64,000 nt of DNA from Cucumis sativus (taxonomy: Eukaryota > Streptophyta > Magnoliopsida > Cucurbitales > Cucurbitaceae), in assembly GCF_000004075.3 (NCBI RefSeq), contig NC_026656.2:5580001-5644000 (forward strand). Reading direction: 5' to 3'. Made by a program: the position numbers and the translations under genes. Shown one piece after another: positions 25,401-38,039 of the stretch. Every line of letters starts with the position of its first letter. Within the stretch, counting starts at the first letter, position 1. Under the pieces are notes generated by a model. That model was not told where the DNA came from. It worked only from the letters and a program-made list of their open reading frames with translations, and did not search any database.

Positions 25401-28400
25401 AATTATTACACTTTCAACCATTATAGAAATAACAAAACATGAATAAATCAGGTAATCTGAAGCATATATCACTTTTAACTCCTAAACTATATATCAAATA
25501 ACATATAGTTGCCTAGAAACAGGGTGAAAGGAACATCATTTTGAAACATACCTTAACGGGAGTCGGGTTTTCTGGGCATGGTTTCAAAATATGCTCACCA
25601 AGAACAAAGTTTTGAAGTCTCCATACATATGCTTGTGGAGTATCAACATGGCATGTAACCACATTGCACCAGTCCCGTTCTCTAATTTCAGCTGAAACAA
25701 ATTAAAGAGAAGTGCATTATTAAATTTAACATCATCTAAGTGACACCAAATGAAAACACAATTACAAGTGAAGATAAAGCTTGGAATATTGATACAGCTT
25801 AGAATTGGATTAAATATTTTACAAAATTGTTAAGGGATATTTGAACATTTCACTTAAGAATTTCATTGATGGTCCATTCTACCTGGCAAACGTTTTGTAG
25901 TTATAATAACTTTTTTAATTTAACTTAATTTAATATGTGGAGAAGGGGATTCAAGCCTTTGATTTCTTATTGATTAATCGATGGTAAATACCTTAACCAG
26001 TCCGACTATGCTAAGGTTGATGCTTTTTGTTTGAATTTTCCATTGAATGCAAATGGAAAAATGGCGGTATAAAAGAGAGCATATCAGGAACTTCAATTAT
26101 GTATTGCTTTTTAGCACCTTATTGGAGCATTTTGTTCAAATAGTTATGTTACTTGGTCAATGCTGATTAGGGTGTTTTATAAGCTCTGCCTCCATCGGTC
26201 TAGGATGTGGGTGGATTATAATCTAATTTCTCTATTTTCTTTTTCCTTTTGGTACTTTATCTATTGGGTCTTTGTTTAAATTGTTTTTGGATATCATATT
26301 ATTGGGTCTTTGTTTAAGGGGATGATGAGGTACATAATTAAAAAACACAGAAAAGCTTTCTTTCCTCCTACCCTAAGAAGCACAAATACCGACAAGCAAC
26401 ACGACGACACGCCATTTTTCAGAAAAGTAGAACACGACACATCGAGAACACGTCAATTTTTTAATAAAAGAATTAAATATATGTCATGCATATAAACATA
26501 TTTGATATTACATAACACGGATTCCAATTAAAAACATTTAAAAAAAAAGTTTAGAGCCATAAAACGTAACTAGTTCTAGTAGAGTAGTTTGTTCAACAAA
26601 ACAAAAGCCAAAAGGTAAAAAACTACAAAATAAAATAAAAAAACATGTCTTCATTTTTCTCCAATGACCTCTTGAGAATCCTGAACTTGAGCTTCACCAC
26701 TAACATCCGTAAAAGCTATAGCCTCCATTTGGTATATGATATGTGGGACACCATGATAGGAAAAGTGAAATTGGAAATCTATAAACATGAAGGAAACCGC
26801 ATGATGAATTTTCATCTTTTTATCACGTGGTGCATCAAATTTTGACTGATCGATGAAATTAAGATAACACTCATCACCATTGTTTGGCACATTCTCTAAA
26901 TCCAAGGAATATAAGTCATATTGGATCTTTATTTTATTTTTCAATTCCTAAGCATACTCTAAGTTTGGCCTACTTTAAAATTTTATTTAGGTATTATAGC
27001 GCACAACGGCTTCAAGAAGACAAGTCTCGAGTCCCACCACATCAAGACTTAGAGGTAGCAAGAGAGAGGATAAAGTGTATTAAGAAATATTTTTGTTCAG
27101 AGGATGAGCGCACGAAAGTGAACATTGAATGTGCCAATTTCTCTACAACGTGTGAACAATTTGCTGATCATGAATCCGTTCGTAATAGATATAATATGCC
27201 TCCGAAATGGTGCCATTACTCCAACTTTGGCGTCACTAGCTTCATCCTCCTTGTGTTGTGAGAAAAATTACTTATTTGCCCTTCATTCTCCTTGTGTTGT
27301 GAGAGAAATTGGAGTACATATTCATTTTGTGCACTCCACGAGAAGAAACAAGGTGACACCACAAAATGCAGAAGATTTGATGTACATGCATGGCAATCTA
27401 CGTCTTTTATCAGGAAGAACTCCTGAATATCTCAAAGAAGAGACCGAAATGTGGGAAATTGTTGGGGATTCGTTTGATTCATTTGAAGATGCAGGACTGC
27501 TTGAGGTGGCTAGTTTATCTTTGGACGAATCAAAATTAGAAGCTATAGCTTTTACCGATGTTAGTGGTAAGGCTCAAGTTCAAGATTCTCAAGAGATCAT
27601 TGGTGAAGAATGAAGACATGTTCTTGATTTTATTTTGTAGTTTAGTCTTTCACCTTTTGGCTTTTCTTGTGTTGAACAAACTACTCTACTAAAACTTATG
27701 TTTTATGGCTCTAAACTTGATATTTTGATGTTTTTAATTGGAATATTTCACAATATGTTTATATGCATGACGTATATTTAACTTTTTTTACTAAAAGAAT
27801 CGAGATGTCCCCGACATGTCATGTCCTACTTTTTTGAAAAATGGTGTCGCCATGTCAGCATCGTTGTGTCGCTGTGTCGCGTGTCTCTGTGCTTCCTAGT
27901 CTATGTGAATAAAAAGTTCCTCTTTTTTCTAAGCAAGTATCAGATTGTACTATACGTGGATTGCAACAATTTAAATGATTCTTATAAAAAAAAAAAGACT
28001 AGACTAAATTTAGAAGTTATAACAAAGCATGTTCTATCAAAAAATAATCCATTAGAATGCAGCATCCTGTGACATGGATCAGAGTATCATGATGAAAGTA
28101 AAACATGAATGTCGAAAGCTAAATTTTAATGAGAAAATAAAAATCATGATGAGTCGGATAATGATATTAACCGTAGAAGCAAAACTAAAGGTTGGAGAAA
28201 AAGTGAATAAACAACCAGACTTTGTCTGGAGCATCTGTATCGTGATAATTTAATGTAACGTTAAGGAAATGGAGGATCAGTATGACACATTAACGACCCA
28301 CTAGGAAGAAAAATAACACTTGGAAGAAGGAACTTACCACAATCAAAAGCTATGACGGGCTTCAACTTTATTTCTTCTTCCTGAAATAGCATAAATAAAA

Positions 28401-31400
28401 CTAACAAGAGTTAGTAACCCCTTTTGATTTATTATTGAAAATAAATAGGTCAACACAAAAAACTTAGTGAAAAAATCCTTTAAAGATCGAGGGATATCAA
28501 CGCAGTTCTCTCCTTCTCCCTCCCTGGTCAACCATTAAAGAAGATCATGGTTCTTTGGTGAAACTTTGAAACAGCTTTTTATTTTTGGACCTTATGGTTG
28601 TAATATGAAGCATTCTCTGATAAGCACCAAACCATATATACATTTATCAAATCGACTTCCTTATTAGCTTTGTGGTGGTAGTAAATTATCTTCTCATTTT
28701 CCAATTACAACTTGACTACCTAAAGTATTTTTTGTAATTATCTACATATATAAATTTCTTTTATATTCTACTTCATCAAATCAATAAAATAATTTTTTTA
28801 AAAAATCAAAACAAAAACACAAAACGCACATAAACAAATTTAAGATATTTCCCCAAAAATAGATATAGAATGCTTGCTGCCGTCGTTTTGTCCTCTCTGT
28901 TTAAAAGACAACGAGGATTTATTACACTTATTCATTTTTTGCCCCTACTCTAAACGCTGAAATAGCATTCTTTCTTTGTTCAAAATTGCATGGGTATTTG
29001 ATGGATCCCTAAGCTCCAATATGCTTCAGCTGCAAAAGGGGACCTTGTTATCAAAGAAACCGTCCTAATTTGGATTAATATGGCTAAAGCGCTGCTGCTT
29101 GAGATTTGGTTTGAGCGCAATCAGCACATTTTTCACAATAAAGAAAGGAGTTGGTTTGACAACTTGGACATGTCAAAAAAGAATGTAGCATCATGGTGTT
29201 CCATGAGAGTTGAATTCAGAGATTATTCAATTCAGGATATTCTCTCAATTGAACTGCATTCATCCACCATTCAGCTTAAGAGAGGATACGGATTTTAGAT
29301 TTTCAGTGTATTCGGTTTCTTTTCTTTTATGTTTCTTTTTCATTTAAATTTTGTCTAGTTTGGCTGGTTTGTAGTGCTATATTTGGTCGTTATATGACCA
29401 TTGTTTCTCTTCGGGATATGATGATGGTGCTAAGGGAGTATCTAACCTAGTTGAGAGGTCTGGGTAAGCCTATTGATCTTCTCTTTTCTCTCACTCTCTA
29501 AGCTTCTCTACTATGCTCATGGTATAGTTCTCTTGTACCTTAAGTATGCTACTAATAAAGAAGTTTGTCTCTGTTTCAAAAAAGAAAGATATAGAATTAA
29601 AAGCAATTTATAGAAATAAGTTAAAAAGGTCAATCTAATAAACAATTATGAAATAGTTCTCAAGAACATACCCTAACAACCCCTTAATCACTAAGGAACT
29701 TCTCAAGACTAGCCTTTCTTATTCTTCTATCTTTCCCACATTATAAATAAAGTTCTCGTAAATAATTTTAGAATACAGAATATAATAATGTTTCAAACCA
29801 CAACAATTTTAACCATGAGGTAATCATAAAAGATCATTTGTAAAGCATAAATTACTAGTGGCTGGTGGTTCGATCCAATTATTTATGAAAGGTATACCAG
29901 GACCACCAAGTAAACAAAACAGAAGAAACAATCACAATGCCAGATCAGTTGATGTTATTTGCAAGCCTACCAACAAATACAATTGCCTAGAAATTACAAC
30001 AATTTCATTTGAACCATACCTTCAGTTTTAGTTTCTTCGCACGTTTAGAGACATGCCGTTGAGAAAGCTCCCTGCTTTGCTGATCCTAATCAGAATTTAC
30101 AGCAAGAGGATGAGCATTGAAGTCTATAGATTATAAATTGAGCATGCAGAAATCGGTAAAAAGAGTTCAGAGGCTGAAATTACAAAAATCCCAATATCTG
30201 AAGTAGCTCAAGTAAGATTCCAAAAATGAGACTTCCTTTTCTCTTCAAAAATACTTTTAAAAATTATAGTTAATTACTCTGCAAATAAAATCCACGTTCA
30301 AACCCCATGACATTTTATTTACATACAAAACAATTACATTGATCTAAGAAATTGCAAAACAGATTTACAATTGATGGTAATACAATAAGTTACCCCAGTT
30401 CTAAAGAAGGGATGTCTATGAGTATGAAACAAAAAGATTTGAACTTTTATTCCAAGATTTAGCAAAATGACAAAGTCAAAAAGAAGTATTGAAGGGCCTA
30501 TCCTTTGTCCATGAAGACTAATTGGTTTCTTTCCTTCAAGCTATGCAACATTCTTCTAGTAATGCTCAATCTTTTCAGTTGTCTATTCAGGTTTCTAAAT
30601 CTACAATCCATGTCTCTAGAAAGAAAAATACTTGGCCTACCTTCTCCATTGTACTCCAAAGAAAATCTACTCTTGTGTCCAAGAAAATTCAATGATTGAT
30701 TCACAAATTTTGAAAGAAGCATGTGCTTGGCTCCTCACTGCCTCACCGAAGTTACAATAGCCACCTTCACAACCTACCAACTCATAGACTCATTCAGTGA
30801 TCACTACTCTAAGGTCAAATGACTCAAATGCCACTTTAACCAAAAGTATCATTAGCTCTACCACTACTACGGATCCTATATCCTCTCCATTTATTGATGA
30901 TATCGAACTTGATGAAGCATCTAATGTTAGTATGAACAACTAGATATCTGAAGCATTTAGTTGATATAGAGATTGATGAACTTTCCGTCAAGGACAATTG
31001 AGAAAACATTCAAAAGTCTCTTTTTGGAAGATGATAGAAGAAATTCAGTTGAAGTTTTGAAATAGAAAATGTCAGTACAAAAGTATCGTTCAATTCCTCC
31101 CAAATTGCAGTCCTTATATCATAAATGAGACTCGCAGACTACAAATGAAAGATATCACGTCCAACTCACCACAAATTAAGAACTTACCTGAATGACAGAT
31201 AAAAATGTAATTTAGAATTCAGAAACGTATATGTCTTATTCTCATTGAGTCAAAGCAATGTTACATATTTATATAGAGAATAAACTAAACCCTAGAGACT
31301 AAGTAAAATTACAATAAAGGACATATGTATATATATATATATATATCATAACAAAAAACAATGACATAAAGGATGCAAAAGTAAACATATCCACTTTAAC

Positions 31401-34400
31401 ATATCATTTCTTACTGGCATAGAGGCTAAATCCATCATAACAACCATATTTGTCCTCTTTCCATTGTTAAAAGAACTAACCTGGATTACAGAGAAAAGCC
31501 TGAAGGCACGATCCTGACCGGCAGATAAGATGTGTCTCCCATTCGCATAAAACCTATGATAAATAAGAAAAATGTGAATCGAGGAGATATCACATAAATT
31601 GTATCACTTAAAAGGAAAGCCCAAGTAAGACCTAAAAGCACGTAAACAAAATAAAAGCAAGAATGTAGAAAATTAATAATAAAAAATTGAAGTGCCAGGG
31701 CATTTTTCAACAAATTAAAATTTAGTTTTTGTAATTCAAACTTGTTATTTTAATTAGAAAAGATCAAGAAATGTTCATTTTTCATCAGTGGAATACATAG
31801 CGCGCTATTTTCTCAACCTAAGAAATATACTGATGTGTTTAAAATATAAATATACATTCTCAATGAACAACAAATAGAATCTTAGGTGAGAACAACATGC
31901 AAACAATATAATGCAAGGGAAACCCACTTTACATAAGGAAATGAGTGTGGTACAAAAGGCATCTCACCTAATGCAAAGAGGAGGGGCACTGTGCCCACTG
32001 CGAAAGCGTAATAAACGGGGATCTCCATCTGTTGTATCAAATATCCACATCTACCAAAAAAGTAACAAGGAATGATTTTCCAAAAACGATAAAGTACAGA
32101 GACAAATCTCTACAAAAAAGAAAAGTAGAGGGGCTTGTACGGCATAAAAATGAGAATGATGAAAAGTTTGTTTTTAAATCAAACTTCATTAGAAAAAGAA
32201 AAACAAGAGTGTTTATTAAGAAGTACAACAGGAGAAGAGAAGGACCATAGACGAGATTCTTCTGGCAGGTTTAGTTGGAAAGAAACATAGGGCTTTCAAT
32301 TCAAAAGAAAGCTAAATGAAATGTTTTAGACCAGATGAAAGCAGTTTGATTATCAGGCAGAAAAATGGTAAAAAATAATTTCCCGGTTGGCTTCAAAAGC
32401 AGCTCACGTTCCTTTCTGTAATGTTCTATTTCTTCATAGATAAAAGCATGTCGCATCTTTTTACCTATTTCAGATTTAATGTCCCACTAGTTTCTTTGTA
32501 ACTAAATGTAATAGGGTTGAGGCAATTGTCCAATGAGAATAACTAAGGTACAAGTAAGTTGACTCTGACACACACGAATATTTAGAAAAAGTCGTCTTTT
32601 CATTTCTTTATATATGTGCGCACGTGGGCATGCAAAAGAAATGTTTCGCTAATGAGATGAATAACAAAAAAGAAGGAAAAGAAACCCCCATGCCTAAGGT
32701 CCGTATTTTAAACTGTATAATTTTAATTCTATATAAAGTAATTTTCCTAATAAATAAAAAGTGACATTAGATAGATGTCTTTACCAGTGTTTGGGCCAAT
32801 TCGCCCCTCCCTCAACTATTCCTCAATGGACGTCTTAACCCTTCTATATTTGGTGGCTAAGGTAACTCGTAAAATAGTACATTCTAAGCAAGTGGTCAGG
32901 CCACCATGCCCATTTCACTAAGCCATTTATAGTTAACATGCCTCTTATCGACTAAGGTCAATCCAGGTTGGTTATCATAATAGTTTCTACTATTTAGGAT
33001 CTAGAATTCTTTTCCTTTTTACATATATCTCGATAAGATATAAGGTCCTGCAATTCTCTGCAATTATGTAAGAATTGTAAAAAGAAACCCATAGAGGGCT
33101 ATAGTATTCTCTTACTTTGATGGAATTATCTGCTGATGAACTCATAAGTACTGGTTCATTAGCAAAGAAGTGAAGTGAAACTATTGAGCTATCATGTGCT
33201 TCTCTAATGACCGATTGAAGTCTTCTCTTCTCAAGATTCCATATGCTTATAACACCTGATGAACCTCCAGATGCAAGAAGAGGCTGTCCATCTTATAAAA
33301 CATATTAATTAAAGTCAGAAAACCTTAATTCACTAAGAATCATTTGGTAAAAAGAAAATTACAAGTCATTGAATTATATAAAAAAGAAAAACAAAACAAA
33401 TGGACTCTTCTAAATATTCAAATTCATTGACAGAACAAAATTGGATACTTGACAAATGACAACGATAAAGTTTATCCTTTTTGTTTGATGAAGTGATTAC
33501 CTGAGCTGAAGGACAGGGCAGTAACAGATCCTCGCGTTGAGTGGGTGAATGAAAACAATTCTTGATCATAACGAATGTTATGAACATGAACCTTCCCATC
33601 AGCGCAGCCAATGGCAACAACATCTAGAGCAGGTGATGAAACACAGCAGCAAACAGATGAATTCCATCCCTTGAACTCAAAGAGTTTCTTCTTCGAGCTG
33701 ATGTTCCAAAGCTCCAAAGAACCTTCCAAGCTTCCAAGTATAACCTGTTCGAACAGTTATCCTTGAGGTTCCTTAATTTCAATGTAATAATGAGTACTAC
33801 ACTATTTATATCCAGTGTTCCAAAATGCCCTCCTGGACGCACGCCTAGGCTCAAGGCCTAGGTTTAGCATCTCGTTTTGAAAAGGCAAGGCTCACAAAAT
33901 AAGGCACGCCTTTGGTGCAGCCCCAAGGCTCAAAGCACCACGCCTTGGGGCTTTTTCATTATTTAAAGGAAAAAAAAAGTAATAATTACGGGTTTTCTTC
34001 TTTATTAACTAAAAAACTAAAATTTACTAAAAGCTTAAATACAAAATTTACTGTGTTTAGGGGTTTTTTTCACATTTCCACTTTGACTATTCTCTCTTTT
34101 CTTAGTGTAGTACTTCTATAAATGCGTCGGAAAAGAAAAGCCTGGACATTTTTTTAACTCCTTGTGCTTAAGCCCAGAAAGACTCTTACACCCTATTGCA
34201 CCTTGAGCTTTGAAAACACTGTTTATGCCGCATGCACTTGGCTTTCTACAACGGCTCTGACAGAAAACAACAGAAGCAATAATCCTACTAAATTTCATTG
34301 TTAAACAACATATTGTTCTAGATTCTTCTCATATTTTATGGGTATAGGGAATCTCATAAAACTTTATTGCATGAAAAATATTCACAATTTTATCAAACAA

Positions 34401-37400
34401 GTTCCTCAAGTTTGAAACTGCTTAGCAATGAAGTGTTTAAGAATAATTGAAATGAAATACCATGTGGAAAAGAAAGCAATTACTTTGTTTAGATATGTGT
34501 CTGGATGCATTATACAGCTAGGACTAAATTTTCTGCCTAAGATGACTTGGCCAACTGGAGACTGACTATCTTCAATCCCTTTGAAAGGCCACATGAACAT
34601 ATTTCCATTAATGTCAACACTTAGGATGTGATCTCCAAACAATAGCAACAAGTTGACCTTGGCCTTATGGCTACTCCAATTTGCTACCTGCAAAGCAATC
34701 ATCAAATATGTCTAAAGAATTGGCACCTGAGAAAATCAATGACAAGCAAGTGTCCATGTCTAAGAGCATCTTCATGGCACGTAAAAGACCTTAGCATAAG
34801 AAGAATATGAAAGAGAGAAAGAGAGATTCTTCAGCATTACTGCAGCGAATTTTATACCTAATGACACTCAACAAATTAAGCAAGAATATAAAATACAACT
34901 TTGAAAATTGATATGACAAAGTGGATATATTTAACAACTAAAACAAGTAAAATTCCATACTAAACAAAAACAATCTGGAAGTTATCAGAATGAAAAACCT
35001 CAGTTGCATTTCTTTTATTTAGTATAGAACTAAGAAGATATGTCCAAAAATATATACATAATTCTTTAAAATACATATTTCCTTCATTCGATCACCTTTG
35101 GATGCATCATTCTCTCTTTTAGGCATCGTTTTTTGTTATTTATTGGTGTATCCATTGTACTATTTTGGTAATTTCATTCATCAACGAAATGCTTCTTATC
35201 CAAAAAAAAAATAGTTCTTTAAAATAACTGGATATACATATTCTTCCAAAAAAAATGATATTTAGACATTACAAACTAAAAACTCATTATTAGGAGTAGG
35301 CGAGTTCAAAAAACCCAATGACCCAAAAAACATGATCAACCCAACTCGACCTAAACTTATTACTAGTTTTAAAAAAAATGACTTTTTCTACTTATGATAC
35401 TATTGTATAAAAATTAATTTAATGATCTTTTTAGATAATTTATGCTATAACAACTCCTAAAAAAAATTTAGACCGTGGAAAGAAAATTTTCATAATATAA
35501 AGTAAATTGAGATTGAGTTGCTTTAAATTCTTAATTCAATATATGAAAATTATTTAATTTAAATATTAGGACAAAAATTTAATTGAGTGATCTGACTAAC
35601 CCAAATACTTCATGGTTGGGTTGGTTGGGTTCATTATTCAATAAGGATTATTTGGGTTGAAGAAATATACAACTCAAACAATTAGGTTTGGTCTAAGAAG
35701 TGCCTGAACCCAACCCATGAACACCCCTACTTAGGGGGACTTCTAAAAGCTTCCTATGGTAGGAAAATAGCATCAGAGATTAAACTCAATCTAAAAAATG
35801 AATACAAGAAATCACAACAAGAACCTTCTTATAGGATCCTTGTTGTTTTTTTTATAGAAAGCAACGCAACAAGAATAAACCTCATGACAGATTATTGCAG
35901 GAGTCTTTAGAGAACACAAAAAACAGCATGGAACTCTTATCTATTTTTTCTTTTTTTCTTTTTTTCTCTTTTTTCTTTTTTTTGATAAAAACAGTGGCTT
36001 TCAATTAAGAAAAAAACAAAGGAATACATGGGCAAACAAAAAATCCAGCCCATAAAAAACACCTCCTCCTGTAGGAAAGGGACTCCAACGATGCATGGAA
36101 CTTTTACCATATTAAACCTTTCCTTCAACAAACTTCTTATTCTTGAAAAGCCACAATTGTCTTTCAAATCAGACTTAATTACACTCCACAAAACTCTTGT
36201 TTTCCTACCATGACCGCAAAGTAGACAACAGATGTTTTTTAACAATGAAATTGTTAAGCCCCGTGCATCCAAACTTCAGACACAGAGCTTCCCAACAATT
36301 CTTGTCGTTGAACAAGTCATGAAAATCCTTCCCAGATTTGAGACTTAACAAGTGAAGAGAATCCTCCCCAAATTAATAAATAGCAATTTTTGGATAAAAA
36401 AATACTTCACTTATGTTAAATTGGGAGGAGGGGGTTGGAACCTGTCCATTTGAAGATCACAAAAACTTTTCCAATGGGCTATAAGAGATGGTGAGCCATA
36501 TACTGTAGTTACAAAATGGTGGAGACAATTTACAGCCCATGAGCCAAAACAATTTATTCATTCCATAGGTCGGTCAAAGCATTGCTTTTTCTCTGTGAAG
36601 ATTTAAACATTCCTTTTCAACCAAGTAGACCAAAAGGATCCTGAATATTAGGTAAACTGAATAATAACTTGGATTCAAGAACCATCTTGAACATTTTCTT
36701 TGAACCTTATCGAAGGTGTTTAACCTCCCCATACAACATTCGCTATTGAGTGCAATTTGTCTTCCACTGAGTTTTCATGAAATGATTTAGAAGGAAAAGA
36801 GCAAAAACAGCTCACTAAAAAGTGATCTAAATGAATACAAGACAGCTCAACGAGAATTTTCTGAATCAATTTAATTTATTTTGAAGAAAGCCTGTAGCCC
36901 CTCCTTTCCTTTTATAGTCAAAGCAGCACACTCACAGGCCAGCAGACAAACTTAAACAAAAAACCTTCATGCAACCCCATGTATTAAGGAAATTATGCCA
37001 TTCCATCCGAATTAATAGAGCGAAGACTCTCAACAAGCTAGGATAAGAATTAATTATACATGTGTACACCTAAATCATTAAACATGAATGAGTAAATAAG
37101 CCCATATCTAATAATCAACAAACATTCTAAATATAATCAAAAAGTGATGAATTGAGCCTGAGCAGTTATGCATCTTTTGCCAGGAACATTTACTTCATAA
37201 AAATTGACATATTCCGAGTGAGCAAACCTGATGAGCACGCTTGAAAACTGCAATGTCAGACCCATAAGCAGCAAATGTGTACTCACGGTAGGAAGCAAGA
37301 GCTCGAATCTTCTTGGGCAATTGAGGACCTAAAGATCAAGCATCAACACAAATTAGTAGAATCACAAACACGGGTGAATCCCAAAACAGAAATTTTAGAA

Positions 37401-37855
37401 ACACCCCACCTTAAAAAATTCCAAAAGACAAACAAACGGGTAAATTATATCCAAATGGAAATTAAAACAAAAACAAACTTCAAACCAAAAAGGAAAAGAA
37501 ACGAAAAACTCACTTACCAACAAGCACTAAGTTTAACTTCGCGCACTGAAATAAGAAAAACAAACACATAAAAACGATTAAGCTCTAAAGTGACAGTTAA
37601 ACTAAGAAAAACCAACAAAAATAACAGTAATCTTGTAAACTTAAACAGTTCAAGCAACTAACGGGGATAAAGGGCCGCAATAATAAAAATTCCACAAGGG
37701 AAAGAAGTATATTGAGAGAATGATCTTACATTATAAACTTGAAAAGCTTTGCCCACGCTAACGGTGACGAAGGTTTCGGTTCCAAGTCTCTGCACAGAGA
37801 AGGGGACGCTGTTTGTTATGTAGCCAATTGCTCTGTAAGGTTCAAAAATTCCCAT
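22485..37855 (-). CDS. UTP21: UTP21 / WDR36-like SSU-processome WD-repeat protein
   Basis: Component of the UTP-B subcomplex of the small-subunit processome in the nucleolus, needed for 18S pre-rRNA processing. Eighteen exons, each bounded by GT-AG and phase-consistent: 37855-37730, 37545-37518, 37328-37228, 34687-34484, 33744-33501, 33291-33116, 32050-31968, 31553-31481, 30085-30020, 28380-28338, 25691-25552, 25029-24817, 24699-24615, 24516-24222, 23595-23382, 23266-23047, 22932-22724, 22634-22485. The joined product is 889 aa. It begins MGIFEPYRAIGYITNSVPFS, followed by WD-repeat blades across about residues 30-700 (examples: ALDVVAIGCADGKVHVHNI, GKWLLSSSMDGSLRIWDV), then the Utp21 C-terminal domain from about IEPPKKPEKAPFFLP to the end (FLSNSQF). 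No stop or frameshift was found. Introns hold several element remnants. The assignment rests on recognising the protein, and I am very sure of it. Confidence 0.95.
26375..26730 (-). mobile_element. hAT 3'-end fragment, inverted copy (UTP21 intron 10)
   Basis: On the minus strand this encodes EAIAFTDVSGEAQVQDSQ and then runs through the same 3' UTR and outer end as the plus-strand hAT remnant at 26985-27905. Examples are the shared blocks AGTAGAGTAGTTTGTTCAACA, with its reverse complement on the other arm, and the terminal AGAAGCACA. It is therefore a second, inverted copy of only the last coding stretch plus the 3' end. Confidence 0.75.
26985..27905 (+). mobile_element. hAT transposase C-terminal remnant (UTP21 intron 10)
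   Basis: Broken frames resemble the C-terminal dimerisation region of plant hAT transposases: LEVARERIKCIKKYF, then PPKWCHYSNFG, then VHSTRRNKVTPQNAEDLMYM and HGNLRLLSGRTPEYLKE, with a tail of SLSLDESKLEAIAFTDVSG. At least one frame change near 27250 disrupts it, and the catalytic N-terminal part is absent. It is antisense to UTP21 and not functional. The 3' end at about 27897 mirrors the inverted copy at 26375. Confidence 0.75.
28880..29580 (+). mobile_element. LINE reverse-transcriptase 3' remnant (UTP21 intron 9)
   Basis: The frame at 29080-29298 reads MAKALLLEIWFERNQHIFH and ends with a stop. Just upstream, broken frames give CPLCLKDNEDLLHLFFxCPYS, the zf-RVT/RNase-H-like tail seen at the end of plant L1-type LINE ORF2. 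It is antisense to the host gene, and the 3' end runs into an A-rich tract near 29575-29590. 5'-truncated and dead. Confidence 0.65.
31205..31445 (-). mobile_element. Possible solo LTR (UTP21 intron 8)
   Basis: Read on the minus strand it begins TGTTATGATGG, contains a (TA)n tract and TATATAAATATGTAACATTG, then AATGAGAATAAGACATA, an LTR-like order of TATA and polyadenylation signals. The ends are not confirmed by a target duplication. Confidence 0.3.
33805..34229. mobile_element. hAT-type MITE in UTP21 intron 4
   Basis: The element proper is 33813-34221 (409 bp). Its ends are imperfect inverted repeats: the left end reads CAGTGTTCCAAAATGC and the right end, reverse-complemented, CAGTGTTTTCAAAGC. 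It is flanked by the 8-bp candidate target duplications TTTATATC (33805-33812) and TTTATGCC (34222-34229), matching at 6 of 8. The interior has palindromic AGGCTCAAGGCCTAGG and CAAGGCTCAAAGC blocks common in plant repeats. CAGTG termini with 8-bp duplications fit a non-autonomous hAT. Confidence 0.65.
35940..36420 (-). mobile_element. LINE-like 3' remnant (UTP21 intron 3)
   Basis: A 3' tail segment (minus strand) similar in wording to the end of the LINE at 57360-58900: a poly-pyrimidine stretch, then a block whose plus strand reads AAAGGGACTCCAAC, matched there by GAAGGGATTCCAAC. The coding part is unrecognisable. Confidence 0.45.
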
Positions 37856-37912
37856 TTTCTCTTGTCACTCTCCGAGAACTGAAGAAGCTCGAGAGACGCA
37901 GAGTGTAAGAAG

Positions 37913-38004
37913 AAGGGTTTTAGGAATTTCTTCAGCTATGTTCTCTTCCGGCAACGAAGAAGAAGAAGAAGAATAACGACGCTTGGTGGCGCTTTCAGGG
38001 TTTT
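37913..38004 (-). promoter_or_regulatory. Telo-box-like motifs in the UTP21 promoter
   Basis: The minus strand has AAAACCCT at about 37921-37914 and again at 38004-37997, within 60-150 bases upstream of the UTP21 ATG. AAACCCTA-type telo-boxes are enriched in promoters of plant ribosomal-protein and ribosome-biogenesis genes. The full AAACCCTAA is not present, so this is suggestive only. A (GAA)n run at about 37950-37974 lies between them. Confidence 0.4.
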
Positions 38005-38039
38005 GTGGCCGCCGACCAGAACGAAGGTTTAAGCAATAA

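Noticed and set aside
30498..30960. A gene fragment in UTP21 intron 8
   Set aside because: It has a short open frame with no recognisable family and many stops around it; left as unassigned intron sequence.
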